A stretch of 64,000 nt of DNA from Flavobacteriales bacterium UBA974 (GCA_002292405.1 DBBW01000025.1:1-64000); one strand, 5' to 3'; positions 1-8,229 are shown, counted from the stretch's first letter. Numbers and translations are program-made. Notes: a model not told the origin generated them from the letters alone.

Positions 1-116
1 AAGCCTTTCTAGTCTAGCTGTTACATAGTGCGAAGCACTACTTAGTCTTAAGCTTTCTGATATGCCGAGGCTATAAATCTGAATAGCTGTATCTTGTAAG
101 TCTAAATCATAATACT
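1..116. other. 5' non-coding leader with small hairpin
   Basis: No coding sequence is visible before the first gene. Positions 26-40 form a perfect 6-bp stem (TAGTGC/GCACTA) with a GAA loop. It has no following T-run, so it is not a convincing intrinsic terminator. TATCTTGT at 90-97 is only loosely like the Bacteroidota -7 element. The upstream gene lies outside the window. Confidence 0.4.
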
Positions 117-2516
117 ATGAGATATTTACTTACTGTTATATTGTGTTTGATTCTTTCTTCGACTGTTTTAAGTGCACAGTCTGATATCCTTGACGTTCGT
201 ACAAATTATAGTATAGGCGAGACCGTAACCGTAACTGGTATTATCACAAGTGGAGCGAGCCTCGGTTCAGTTCGTTACGTTCAAGACGCTTCTGCTGGAA
301 TAGCATTATATCCAGGCAATGATTGGACTGCATGGGATTTAGAACCCAATCCTGGTGATGAGGTAAACGTGACAGGAATAATTACCGAGTACAATGGTCT
401 ACTTGAAATTGGACCTAATCTCACGAATGTTGATGTATTGAGCTCAGGCAATCCTATTCCTGATGCTTTAGTAGTAACACCTAATCAGCTCAATGAATCT
501 TTGGAGGGGCAATTGGTTGTAATAGAGGGTGCCACTTTCGATGCGGGAGGGCAAACAATAGAAGCTAACGCCACCTACACCTTCACTTCCTCTGGAGAAG
601 AAGGTTTCATCTACGTAAGATCTTCTAATTCTCTTGTGGGAACGACACTTAACGAATGTGAAATGAACCTCATGGGGATTGTAAGCCAGTATTCTTTCGT
701 TGGATATGGAGGTTACCAACTTTTACCTCGTGGAGCAGCTGATATGATTTCTACCTCTGGGGTTTGTGATGCTGACGAGTTACTAGGTTGTACTAACCCT
801 ACTGCTTCTAACTATGACCCAGATGCAACAGAAGATGATGGAAGTTGTTGTTATGCAGAATTGGGCGATGAGTGGGTGCAACTGGGACAGGATATAGATG
901 AAGAGATTGTTAATAGTCAAACATTTTCGCTTCTTGGTAGTTTTGAGTCTAAGCAATACTATATTTCAGATAATCCAATTAATATCTCAGATAATTTCTA
1001 CGAAGAGTTTAATGCTCTTGCAATTTCATTCGGTGGTAATCTCTTATCCATAAACTCTTTTGAGGAAAATGAATTTATATATGACAGTTTTGTGAATCAA
1101 TTTTCGAGTTCGTCATATTATTACATAGGTTTATTTAATACTGCTCCAAGCAATCTTTGCTGTGGCCAAGGTAACCCTCCTGGTGTTTGGGAATGGATTA
1201 GTGGTGAGGATGTGGTTTACACAAATTGGGACATTAATAATAATCAACCTTCTGGAGATGAGCTTCATGCTTCTGGGAGTGTTAGCTTGGGTGGATTGTG
1301 GATTGATGTTTCTGGAGGTGGTCATTCTGGTCATATAATACTTGAAATAGACCTATGTGTTTTATTTATTTCAGGATGTATGGACACCAATGCTTGTAAT
1401 TATAATCCTGAAGCCACAGAAGATGACGGAAGCTGTGATTACTCGTGCTGTCCAGGTCCTGGGTGTTGCCACGAAGGAACGTATTGGGATGAGGAAGCAC
1501 AACAATGTCTTTTAGATATAACATTTTGTTCTTGGCAACCAGACAGCAATGCCGATGGAAATATCGGAATAGGAGACCTTTTAGACCTTCTTTCTGTATT
1601 TGGAGATACCGATTATGATGAAGACGGAGTATTCGACAGCGTAGATGATTGTGTAGATCCAGAAGCGTGTAACTACCAAGCTAATCCAACTGAGCCTTGC
1701 TACTATATAGATGTCCTTGGAGTTTGTGGAGGCGGTTGTGTAGCTGACGAAGATGAGGATGCTATATGCGATGATATAGACGATTGTATTGGGGTGGTAG
1801 ATGAATGTGGGGTGTGTAATGGCCCTGGCCCTATAGAGGTTGTTATAGAGTCTATTACTATTCTGTATGATAGTGTTTACCTACCTCCATTAGAAGAGTG
1901 GTATGTGTATGAGTTTGGTGCTGACACCACGTTCTCTTTCACTTGTGAACCTGTTTTTAACTCTTGTGGAGACGATATTGAACACGACGGCTACGACTAC
2001 AGTACAGTCTTAATAGGTGACCAGTGTTGGTTCAGCGAGAATTGTAGATACTTACCAAGTGTAAGCCTTCAAAATGAAGGAAGTGAAATAACCCCATATT
2101 ATTATGTATATGGCTACTCAGGAAATGATTTAGAAATTGCAAAAAATACCACGAGTTATCAGACGTATGGTACACTGTATAATAGATCGGCAATCACACA
2201 AGATATCTGTCCAAATGGCTGGCATGTTCCATCCCATAGTGAATTTCTTGCATTAAGTAGCTATTTAGGAGAAGAAGCAGGTGATGCAATGAAATCAGAA
2301 TCTCCATTCTGGAACGGAAATAATTCAAGTGGATTCAGTGGATTGCCAGGTGGTAAAAGAGGATGGGAAAATGTATTTGACGAACAAGGTAGCGTATGCT
2401 ATTTCTGGACATCTTCAGGTTCAACCTTTCACGAATTAGATGGTAGTTTTTCATTTTTAGGAACTAGTATCTTTCCAATTTATTATGGTCTTTCCGCACG
2501 CTGCATAAAAGATTAA
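117..2516 (+). CDS. Secreted modular protein: OB-like, C-type lectin-like, dockerin-like and FISUMP domains
   Basis: A 799-residue secreted protein with a signal peptide at residues 1-20 (cleavage near SAQS). Residues 22-212 look like an OB-fold module of the kind found in Bacteroidota surface proteins. Residues 224-245 and 420-441 are Cys-Asn-Asp repeats of the type GCxxxxAxNYxPxATEDDGSC. Residues 250-412 resemble a C-type lectin fold, with YYIGL and WEW..G motifs. Residues 476-496 carry a dockerin/EF-like calcium loop (DSNADGNIGIGDLLDLLSVFG). Residues 576-606 are a module also present in the protein at 55410-58622. Residues 625-799 form a FISUMP-type domain ending in ARCIKD. No T9SS C-terminal sorting domain is obvious. 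It lies one base before its paralogue. A surface adhesion or glycan-binding role is inferred. Confidence 0.75.
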   Translation: MRYLLTVILCLILSSTVLSAQSDILDVRTNYSIGETVTVTGIITSGASLGSVRYVQDASAGIALYPGNDWTAWDLEPNPGDEVNVTGIITEYNGLLEIGPNLTNVDVLSSGNPIPDALVVTPNQLNESLEGQLVVIEGATFDAGGQTIEANATYTFTSSGEEGFIYVRSSNSLVGTTLNECEMNLMGIVSQYSFVGYGGYQLLPRGAADMISTSGVCDADELLGCTNPTASNYDPDATEDDGSCCYAELGDEWVQLGQDIDEEIVNSQTFSLLGSFESKQYYISDNPINISDNFYEEFNALAISFGGNLLSINSFEENEFIYDSFVNQFSSSSYYYIGLFNTAPSNLCCGQGNPPGVWEWISGEDVVYTNWDINNNQPSGDELHASGSVSLGGLWIDVSGGGHSGHIILEIDLCVLFISGCMDTNACNYNPEATEDDGSCDYSCCPGPGCCHEGTYWDEEAQQCLLDITFCSWQPDSNADGNIGIGDLLDLLSVFGDTDYDEDGVFDSVDDCVDPEACNYQANPTEPCYYIDVLGVCGGGCVADEDEDAICDDIDDCIGVVDECGVCNGPGPIEVVIESITILYDSVYLPPLEEWYVYEFGADTTFSFTCEPVFNSCGDDIEHDGYDYSTVLIGDQCWFSENCRYLPSVSLQNEGSEITPYYYVYGYSGNDLEIAKNTTSYQTYGTLYNRSAITQDICPNGWHVPSHSEFLALSSYLGEEAGDAMKSESPFWNGNNSSGFSGLPGGKRGWENVFDEQGSVCYFWTSSGSTFHELDGSFSFLGTSIFPIYYGLSARCIKD

Positions 2517-2517
2517 C

Positions 2518-3399
2518 ATGAAAAACTTCTTTACACTCACACTATGTGTCTTTACGCTGTCTCTAACAGCTCAAGAGGCTGGATGTACGTATCCACAAGC
2601 AGATAATTTCAGTCCTACGGCTATTGTTGATGATGGTACGTGTGTCTTTGGAAGTGGTTTGTGTGGTGAGGGTACAATGTGGAATAGTGAATTAGAGTTA
2701 TGTGAGATAACTAATCCAACAGACTCCAACTTTGATGGATGCACAGGTCTTAGTGATCTTTTAAATTTATTAAGCATCTATGGGGATTGTTCTGAGTCTA
2801 ATAGTTGTGGTAATCCCTTTAATTATCAAGGCTATGGTTATTCTACAGTTCAGATTGGAGCACAATGCTGGTTCGCTGAGAACCTAAGATCTGCTTATTT
2901 TGTAAATGGAGAATCTATTCCTAACGAAGACCCTAATGATTGGTCTAATTACGAAACTCCAGCTTACACTTATTATACTCTCGATAATGATACAATTGGC
3001 TATTTCTATAATTGGTGGGCTGCTCATTGGTCAAATGAGGTGTGTCCTAATTTATGGCATACACCGACTAAACTAGATTATGAAATATTATTTGATGCAG
3101 TTGGTGGGCAAGATGTAGCTGGTGGTTATTTAAAAGAAGTAGGGTATGAAAGCTGGGTAGAACCAAATTTAGGAGCATCTGATTTTTATTCTTTCAGTGC
3201 ATTGCCTAATGGAATATTAAATAACGGAAGTCAATCATATGATGATCTAGGATATAAATGCTGGCTATGGACATCTGATGAATATACTAGCAATAGTATA
3301 TTAGGTTTTGGTGTGACATTTAAGCATGACCAAATAGATGGAGGCTTCCCTGCTATTGATAAACGTGATGGCATGGCTATTAGATGCATAAAAGACTAA
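2518..3399 (+). CDS. Secreted FISUMP-domain protein
   Basis: A 293-residue protein with a signal peptide at residues 1-18 (ends LTAQ). It then has one GCxxPQADNFxPxAxxDDGTC repeat, a dockerin-like loop (DSNFDGCTGLSDLLNLLSIYG) and a C-terminal FISUMP domain from about residue 105, with YGYSTVQIGAQCWFAENL and the closing AIRCIKD. It is a shortened paralogue of the upstream 799-residue protein: same order of modules, but without the OB-like and lectin-like parts. It starts one base after the stop of that gene, so the two are probably co-transcribed. Function is unknown. Extracellular location is inferred from the signal peptide. Confidence 0.75.
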   Translation: MKNFFTLTLCVFTLSLTAQEAGCTYPQADNFSPTAIVDDGTCVFGSGLCGEGTMWNSELELCEITNPTDSNFDGCTGLSDLLNLLSIYGDCSESNSCGNPFNYQGYGYSTVQIGAQCWFAENLRSAYFVNGESIPNEDPNDWSNYETPAYTYYTLDNDTIGYFYNWWAAHWSNEVCPNLWHTPTKLDYEILFDAVGGQDVAGGYLKEVGYESWVEPNLGASDFYSFSALPNGILNNGSQSYDDLGYKCWLWTSDEYTSNSILGFGVTFKHDQIDGGFPAIDKRDGMAIRCIKD

Positions 3400-3400
3400 C

Positions 3401-4273
3401 ATGAGATTTTTTGCATTAGATGTAGAAACTGCGAATCCAAATCAATCTTCAATTTGCCAAATAGGGTTAGCCTTATCTGAAAATGGAGAAATAGTACAAA
3501 GCTGGAACTGGTTGATTAACCCTGAAGATTACTTTGACCACTTCAATGTAGCTGTGCATGGTATAACAGAATCAGATGTAGTTAACGCAAAGCTTTACAA
3601 TGAAATACACGATGAGCTACTAAACATTATCTCAACAGATATTGTGATTCATCATACTGCTTTTGACAAAGTAGCTATTAATTCTGTATGTAATAAGTAT
3701 AAACTAACTCCACCTGAAATAACGTGGGTAGATTCAGCTCGGGTTGTGAGAAGAGTGTATCCAGAATTCAGAATAAGAGGATATGGACTTGGTAACTTAA
3801 GCAAACATTTTGGTATAGAATTCAAACATCATGATGCGGAAGAAGATGCTATTGCAACTGCAAAAATTCTAAATCATTGCTTAAATGATTCTAACACTGA
3901 ATTAAGCCTTTGGATAGAAGAACAATACAGAAACACACAGTCTTCTAAAACAGTTGGTGGTACTAGTTCGTTTAAACCTTCGGAAGGTGATCCAAATGGA
4001 AGTTTATTCGGAGAATTTTGTGTTTTTACAGGCACACTTTCATTAACTCGTAAAGAGGCTGCATTGATTGCTAACTCATGTGGAATAACAGTAGAGAAAA
4101 ATGTAACCAAAAAGACGTCAATACTTGTTGTTGGAATGCAAGATGAATACAGGCTTGCAGGACATGATAAAAGTAAGAAGCAGAGAGTTGCTGAAGATAA
4201 AATAAGCGAAGGTCAGGAATTAAAAATATTAAGTGAAAACGATTTTATCAGTTTAACCAATTCTAATAAATAA
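3401..4273 (+). CDS. DEDDh 3'-5' exonuclease with C-terminal BRCT domain
   Basis: A 290-residue protein. Residues 1-165 are a DnaQ/epsilon-like exonuclease with all catalytic acids of the DEDDh class visible: D7 and E9 (ALDVET), D89 (HHTAFDK), and H144/D149 (HHDAEEDA). Residues 203-290 look like a BRCT domain (FCVFTGTL, then ITVEKNVTKKTSILVVG), which in this family often binds DNA ends or partner proteins. It lies one base after the FISUMP gene, an odd partner for a cytoplasmic nuclease. It may therefore be read through from that operon. A role in DNA repair or processing is inferred; the physiological substrate is unknown. Confidence 0.85.
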   Translation: MRFFALDVETANPNQSSICQIGLALSENGEIVQSWNWLINPEDYFDHFNVAVHGITESDVVNAKLYNEIHDELLNIISTDIVIHHTAFDKVAINSVCNKYKLTPPEITWVDSARVVRRVYPEFRIRGYGLGNLSKHFGIEFKHHDAEEDAIATAKILNHCLNDSNTELSLWIEEQYRNTQSSKTVGGTSSFKPSEGDPNGSLFGEFCVFTGTLSLTRKEAALIANSCGITVEKNVTKKTSILVVGMQDEYRLAGHDKSKKQRVAEDKISEGQELKILSENDFISLTNSNK

Positions 4274-4279
4274 ATCGAA

Positions 4280-4753
4280 TTAACCTGAGACACTGGAAAT
4301 GAATGTACTACCGTATTGGTGTAATTCATTAGAATTAATCTTTGTGGTCAAGTATTTTTGAGAATCTAAGGTATATACAACCCCCATATTTGTTTTAGAA
4401 CAAACCAAAGGATATTCTTTCTCTAAATCAATATCTAAATCATCTCCTCTTAATCCGAGCCACATTGCATAATAGTGTAGTGATCCGAATCTGAAGATTT
4501 CTTTTTGCTTTTTATCGAAACCACCTTTAAATAGTCGAACATAACTTGGTTTACCATTTATCGTATCTCCAGTCTCTCTTTTCAATTCTAATAAAACTCC
4601 TTTTTTGGCTGAAATAGACATGTCAGGATATGATACTGACCATTCTCTACCTAGCTCCCATGTTTTGATTATCCCTTTGTCTTCTTGACGCCAAAGTTCA
4701 TTAGGGTTCGTGTTTTTCCTAATAGGGGTTTCAATTGCTACTTGTAATATCAT
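4280..4753 (-). CDS. Hypothetical protein, no recognised family
   Basis: A 157-residue soluble protein without signal peptide or membrane segment. I do not recognise a family. It is rich in charged and aromatic residues, and its N-terminus (ILQVAIETPIRKNTNPNELW) contains no catalytic motif I can name. It converges on the exonuclease with a 6-bp gap and is divergent from the primase-helicase. The ATG at 4753 is supported by a promoter-like TAACTTTC ending four bases before it. It is probably a real gene, because the frame is open and a promoter sits in the right place, but its role is open. It may belong to the accessory island. Confidence 0.55.
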   Translation of the reverse strand: MILQVAIETPIRKNTNPNELWRQEDKGIIKTWELGREWSVSYPDMSISAKKGVLLELKRETGDTINGKPSYVRLFKGGFDKKQKEIFRFGSLHYYAMWLGLRGDDLDIDLEKEYPLVCSKTNMGVVYTLDSQKYLTTKINSNELHQYGSTFISSVSG

Positions 4754-4757
4754 TATT

Positions 4758-4788
4758 GAAAGTTAATACTATTCAACCGCTTAAGCAA
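4758..4788 (-). promoter_or_regulatory. Leaderless-type promoter for the 4280-4753 gene
   Basis: On the minus strand TAACTTTC (4765-4758) matches TAnnTTTG in all but the last base and ends four bases before the ATG. A TTG lies at 4788-4786 with a 20-bp spacer, as expected for the Bacteroidota primary sigma factor. Confidence 0.5.
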
Positions 4789-5128
4789 TGATCTTAGTTG
4801 CTTTTAAAAACGATTAATAAAACCATTTAAAGAAGTTCCTTCTCCGCTAAAGACTGTCCTTTTTTTGGCTTACGCATGGAGTGAATCTAAGGAATTTTAC
4901 TCAAGAAATCCAATTCCAATTGAAATCCCTTTTAGTATTTACACCAAGAGAATATTCTTCTCCATTGTTTGGGTTATCTCCTGTAGACTTTTCACCATTT
5001 TATTCGCTCTAGAGCACTAGATTTTATTAGGGTTTAACGGAGTTATTCACACAAGTGTTAATCAAAAGTAAGTAACTATATTTTTTTAGGCTTGCCTATG
5101 TCACTTATTAGTAGTTGATTAGGGGTGT

Positions 5129-5148
5129 TGATTTCAACGAAGAAATCA
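5129..5148. promoter_or_regulatory. Inverted repeat before primase-helicase gene
   Basis: TGATTTC-AACGAA-GAAATCA is a perfect 7-bp inverted repeat with a 6-base spacer, ending 16 bases before the ATG at 5165. Its position suits an operator or an RNA hairpin controlling the replication gene. No cognate repressor gene is visible nearby. Confidence 0.4.
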
Positions 5149-5164
5149 CGTTAAATTTTTTAAT

Positions 5165-6949
5165 ATGAAAAAATCATATTCAACATTATACGAGAAGCTG
5201 TTCGCCTCAGGACTTCAGCCTCTTGCAATTATTCCTGATAAAAAACAACCTTTCCATAAGGAGTGGCCTAATCGACGAATACCTATAGAAGAGGTTATGA
5301 AGTATAATACATACCGATTTGGTCTTAGAACGGGTGATCAGAACCTACAATGTCTCGACATCGACTCAAAGAACCATGACGACCCAGAAGGAATGCTAAA
5401 GCAGTTCTTTTCTATGCTTAAAAAGCAGGGTTTTGACTTTAGTAATGTTATCGTGCAGGAAACGATTAACAAAGGTGCCCACATTATTTACAGGGCGGAC
5501 ACTCTAAAGAAGAGTGTTAAAATCAGCCGCAAAAGGAGCGGAGAGACATTGATTGAAACAAGAGGACAAGGAGCATATATAGTTATGTGGGAGCCTGAGA
5601 GGTTTAATAATATAGATAGGTTAACTACTATATCTCCCGAGATGGAGAAGATGCTACTAAATACTGCTAAAGCCTTTGATGAATCTATAAGTAAAACTGA
5701 CAATGTATTTACGCAATTCAACGAATCAACTAGCTGTGTTGATTTGCTTGTTAGTTATGGATGGAGTATCGTTGGTGATAGTGATAATCGGTGGATCGAG
5801 ATGCTTAGATCTGGAGAAACTACAAGTACTTCTTCAGGGAAGGTATTTAAAGACTCTAATAGAGCTTATATATTCTCTACGAGTACCAACCTACTTTCAG
5901 AAACATTGCTTTCACCAGCTGATATAGAGATAGAATTGGGGTATAGTGGTGACAAAAAAGCCTTTGCGGTTGCTCAGGGTGGTTCTTTGAAAACAGATCA
6001 CACATACGCGAGTTCTGATGTAGAGTATTTCACTACATATACAACAGACGAACTGATAGATTATGCAAAGTCTAATCCAAGGAAGATGATGTTGGGTAGT
6101 TTATGGTTAAAAGATGAAAATCTGATATTCTTTGCTCAAACTAATGTTGGTAAAAGCGTTTTTGCTCAACAAATTGGAATTCATCTAGCACTAGGGACAT
6201 CTATGCATGATACTTACCTTCCTAACGAAATGGGTGAGCAGAATGTTTTGTACTTTGACTTTGAGCTAGGTAAAAGAACAATCGGTACAAGGCTCGGGGA
6301 AAAAAATAGAAATATACCAACCTATAGGGTTGCAAAGCCAAATCCTAACCTAACCATAGGAAGTTTTCATGTTCTCTCTGCTATTGAATCTGAATTAAAG
6401 AAGGGGTGGGCAGATGTAATAATTATAGATAATATTTCAGGTATTCAAGTAGACAACGAAAAGGCAGCTGCTGGGGGGGAGTTATTACAAAAGATAAATG
6501 CTCTAAGAACAAAGTATAAAATCATGATGTGTATAGTAACGCATACCACAAAAAGACCTAAATACTTTGAAATAGGTCCCTACGATTTAGCAGGGTCAAG
6601 TCAGATTTCAAATCAGATAGATAACCTCATAGCACTAGGGTTTTCATCACGAGATATTAACGAACGCTATCTAAAACAATTGAAGGTTAGAGACTCGGAA
6701 TTCACATATCAAGCAGATAATGTAATGGTAATGGAAATTGTAGCAGAAGACAAAGCCTTGGGTTTTAAGATTACAGGTACTACGGATGAAAAGCAGTTGA
6801 TTGGTGAGAGGGTAGATAGAACGGAAAGAGATTCTGAGATACAAGCCCTTGCAGACAAAGGGGTTAGCAGCAGGAAGATTGCTGAGAGCCTAGGCATGGG
6901 TAAATCTAGAGTCGCTGAAATCATTAAGAACCAGAGAGGCGGGATGTAG
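5165..6949 (+). CDS. Primase-polymerase / RepA-type AAA helicase fusion
   Basis: A 594-residue replication protein. Residues 1-160 are a bifunctional primase-polymerase (archaeo-eukaryotic primase) domain with the DxD pair D65/D67 in LDIDSK, the GAH motif at 104-106 and ETRGQGAYIV at 131-140. Residues 210-270 match the linker seen in phage and plasmid prim-pol proteins. Residues 300-520 are a RepA/RecA-like ATPase: P-loop AQTNVGKS at 324-331 (first glycine replaced by Ala) and Walker B DVIIIDN at 417-423. Residues 560-590 form a helix-turn-helix (SSRKIAESLGMGKSRVAEII). Such proteins replicate plasmids, phages and integrative elements. The neighbouring tRNA and repeats suggest an integrated or decayed element. 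No integrase, relaxase or capsid gene is in the window. Confidence 0.8.
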   Translation: MKKSYSTLYEKLFASGLQPLAIIPDKKQPFHKEWPNRRIPIEEVMKYNTYRFGLRTGDQNLQCLDIDSKNHDDPEGMLKQFFSMLKKQGFDFSNVIVQETINKGAHIIYRADTLKKSVKISRKRSGETLIETRGQGAYIVMWEPERFNNIDRLTTISPEMEKMLLNTAKAFDESISKTDNVFTQFNESTSCVDLLVSYGWSIVGDSDNRWIEMLRSGETTSTSSGKVFKDSNRAYIFSTSTNLLSETLLSPADIEIELGYSGDKKAFAVAQGGSLKTDHTYASSDVEYFTTYTTDELIDYAKSNPRKMMLGSLWLKDENLIFFAQTNVGKSVFAQQIGIHLALGTSMHDTYLPNEMGEQNVLYFDFELGKRTIGTRLGEKNRNIPTYRVAKPNPNLTIGSFHVLSAIESELKKGWADVIIIDNISGIQVDNEKAAAGGELLQKINALRTKYKIMMCIVTHTTKRPKYFEIGPYDLAGSSQISNQIDNLIALGFSSRDINERYLKQLKVRDSEFTYQADNVMVMEIVAEDKALGFKITGTTDEKQLIGERVDRTERDSEIQALADKGVSSRKIAESLGMGKSRVAEIIKNQRGGM

Positions 6950-6971
6950 CTGTCCGTCCGTCCGTTAATTT

Positions 6972-6997
6972 AAGGGGTGGCAATACGGCTACCCCTT
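6972..6997 (+). terminator. Strong hairpin after primase-helicase gene
   Basis: AAGGGGTGGC and GCTACCCCTT pair over 10 bp (one G-U) around an AATACG loop, 22 bases after the stop codon. There is only a weak downstream T-tract, so it is a terminator or an mRNA-stabilising hairpin. Confidence 0.5.
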
Positions 6998-7157
6998 CCC
7001 ATTTAAAATAGCTCAGTAATATTCAGAGACGGGATTATACATATATACAGGCGGTACCTTCTTCAAAAGGAAATCGAATATACAAGAGGGGGTACACACT
7101 GGTAGGGGAATGATCTGGATATAAGTTTCAGCTTTTCAGTATGGTAATAATTGTGAA

Positions 7158-7187
7158 AGTGTGGCAGTAAGTGTGGCAGTAAGTGTT
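7158..7187 (+). repeat. 12-bp iteron-like tandem repeat
   Basis: The unit AGTGTGGCAGTA occurs twice in perfect tandem, followed by a partial third copy (AGTGTT), with another GGCAGT shortly after (7195-7200). Short direct repeats next to a plasmid-type replication gene can be initiator binding sites, but the copy number is low. Confidence 0.45.
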
Positions 7188-7287
7188 AGAAACTGGCAGT
7201 TGGTAGAGTATATTTGGGAAAGCAATTATTTTATTAACCCGTCAGGCTTTCCTGTTTCAGATCTTCTGAAACCCTTGCCATAAAAGC

Positions 7288-7315
7288 AAAAAAGCCTCCG
7301 ATGAAGGAAGCTTTT
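7288..7315 (-). terminator. Intrinsic terminator of tRNA-Gly
   Basis: Read on the minus strand, AAAAGCTTCC and GGAGGCTTTT pair around a TTCATC loop with one mismatch, and the second arm runs into six T residues. It starts 14 bases after the tRNA 3' end, an appropriate site for tRNA termination. Confidence 0.7.
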
Positions 7316-7328
7316 AAGACTTTTACTC

Positions 7329-7403
7329 TGGAGCGAAAAACGAGATTCGAACTCGCGACCCCAACCTTGGCAAGGTTATGCTCTACCACTGAGCTACTTT
7401 CGC
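7329..7403 (-). tRNA. tRNA-Gly (GCC)
   Basis: The full cloverleaf can be folded: acceptor GCGAAAG/TTTTCGC, D-stem GCTC/GAGC, anticodon stem TAACC/GGTTG with loop TTGCCAA, T-stem GCGAG/CTCGT with loop TTCGAAT. The discriminator is T, followed by an encoded CCA at 7331-7329. The anticodon GCC (7371-7369) reads GGC and GGU glycine codons. Its 3' end points towards the primase-helicase island, the usual orientation for tRNA-integrated elements. No second copy of the 3' end was noticed in the window. Confidence 0.95.
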
Positions 7404-7490
7404 TTATACCCGTATCGCATTCGAAGCGGTGTACAAAAATAGTGTAAGGAATACGTTATCCAAAGTCATAACGGAAAAAAAATATAGACG

Positions 7491-7498
7491 TATCTTTG
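7491..7498 (+). promoter_or_regulatory. -7 element of DUF4290 gene
   Basis: TATCTTTG matches the Bacteroidota -7 consensus exactly and ends five bases before the ATG at 7504, implying a leaderless or near-leaderless mRNA. No good -33 TTG is seen at the usual spacing. Confidence 0.5.
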
Positions 7499-7503
7499 AC
7501 GCG

Positions 7504-8229
7504 ATGACAAAAATCAACTTGAAAGAGGCAGATCGTATTGATACCCTGACCTATAATAGTAACAGATCTGATTTGATTATTCCTGAGTATGGACGTGGTA
7601 TCCATGCGATGATTGATCATATGATGAGTTTAGCTGATAAAGAAGAGCGTTTAAAATGTGCCACAGCTATAGTAAGTGTGATGGGAAGTGTAGCCCCGCC
7701 AGAAGGTTCGGAAGAGGAAGGAAAGAATAAGCTTTGGAATCAATTAAACTCAATGACAGGACATTCTTTAGATGTCGACATTCCTATTAATCTACTAGAC
7801 GCTAAAGATAGAGATGAAGCCCCTTTAAGATTAAACTATCCTAAAGAAACCTCAAGAGCAGGACACTTCGGCCGAACACTTGAAGCGATGATTAAGATGG
7901 CTAAGAAAATGGAAGATGGCGAGGAGAAATCTATTCTTATTGTCAAGCTTGCGAATGCCATGAAGATTCATTTCCTTACTTGGAATAGAAAGACGGTTGA
8001 AAGATCGTTTATTTCAGAGCAATTAAAGGAGATGTCTGGTGGTGCGCTTATACTTCCTGAGGATGCTGTTCTTGAAAGTTCTGCAGAGATTTTACGAAGC
8101 ATTAGAAAAACGTCTGATGCACTTGAGAGAAATAGATCTGGTAAGAAAGGTGGGAATCAGAAAAAATCATCAGGAAATAGAAATAACGGAGGTAATCGAG
8201 GTCATTCAAAGAATTACAATCGTCGGTAA
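7504..8229 (+). CDS. DUF4290 family protein
   Basis: A 241-residue protein of a family found in Bacteroidota, usually beside murA, as here. The body (LIIPEYGRGIHAMIDHMM, then a central RLNYPKETSRAGHFGRTLE) is conserved in my memory of the family. The last 30 residues are a basic, Gly/Asn-rich tail (KKGGNQKKSSGNRNNGGN), which suggests RNA or nucleotide-polymer contact; this is inference. A longer frame from GTG 7429 is open, but ATG 7504 is preferred because the family starts there and TATCTTTG lies just before it. Function is unknown. Confidence 0.8.
   Translation: MTKINLKEADRIDTLTYNSNRSDLIIPEYGRGIHAMIDHMMSLADKEERLKCATAIVSVMGSVAPPEGSEEEGKNKLWNQLNSMTGHSLDVDIPINLLDAKDRDEAPLRLNYPKETSRAGHFGRTLEAMIKMAKKMEDGEEKSILIVKLANAMKIHFLTWNRKTVERSFISEQLKEMSGGALILPEDAVLESSAEILRSIRKTSDALERNRSGKKGGNQKKSSGNRNNGGNRGHSKNYNRR

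Larger units (their letters stand above)
4754..5164. other. Non-coding divergent region of accessory island
   Basis: About 410 bp without a credible reading frame, between the orphan gene and the primase-helicase. It is AT-rich. It holds the minus-strand promoter at 4758-4788, a 10-bp palindrome AGAATATTCT at 4949-4958, and a 7-bp inverted repeat just before the primase start (listed separately). It could house an origin or regulatory region of the island; nothing else is recognisable. Confidence 0.5.
6950..7328. other. Non-coding, repeat-rich stretch between primase gene and tRNA-Gly
   Basis: About 380 bp without a gene. From left to right it holds three GTCC units directly after the stop (6952-6963), the hairpin at 6972-6997, a 12-bp tandem repeat at 7158-7187, a perfect 8-bp stem with a 3-base loop at 7254-7272 (GTTTCAGA/TCTGAAAC), and the tRNA terminator at 7288-7315. 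The density of repeats beside a replication gene resembles an origin or an island border. Confidence 0.5.

Noticed and set aside
7158..7187. CRISPR-like array
   Set aside because: Units are directly adjacent without spacers and there are fewer than three; no cas genes are present.
7329..7403. Attachment-site duplication of the tRNA-Gly 3' end
   Set aside because: I looked for a second copy of the GAGATTCGAACTC region within the window and saw none, so the island border is not proven.
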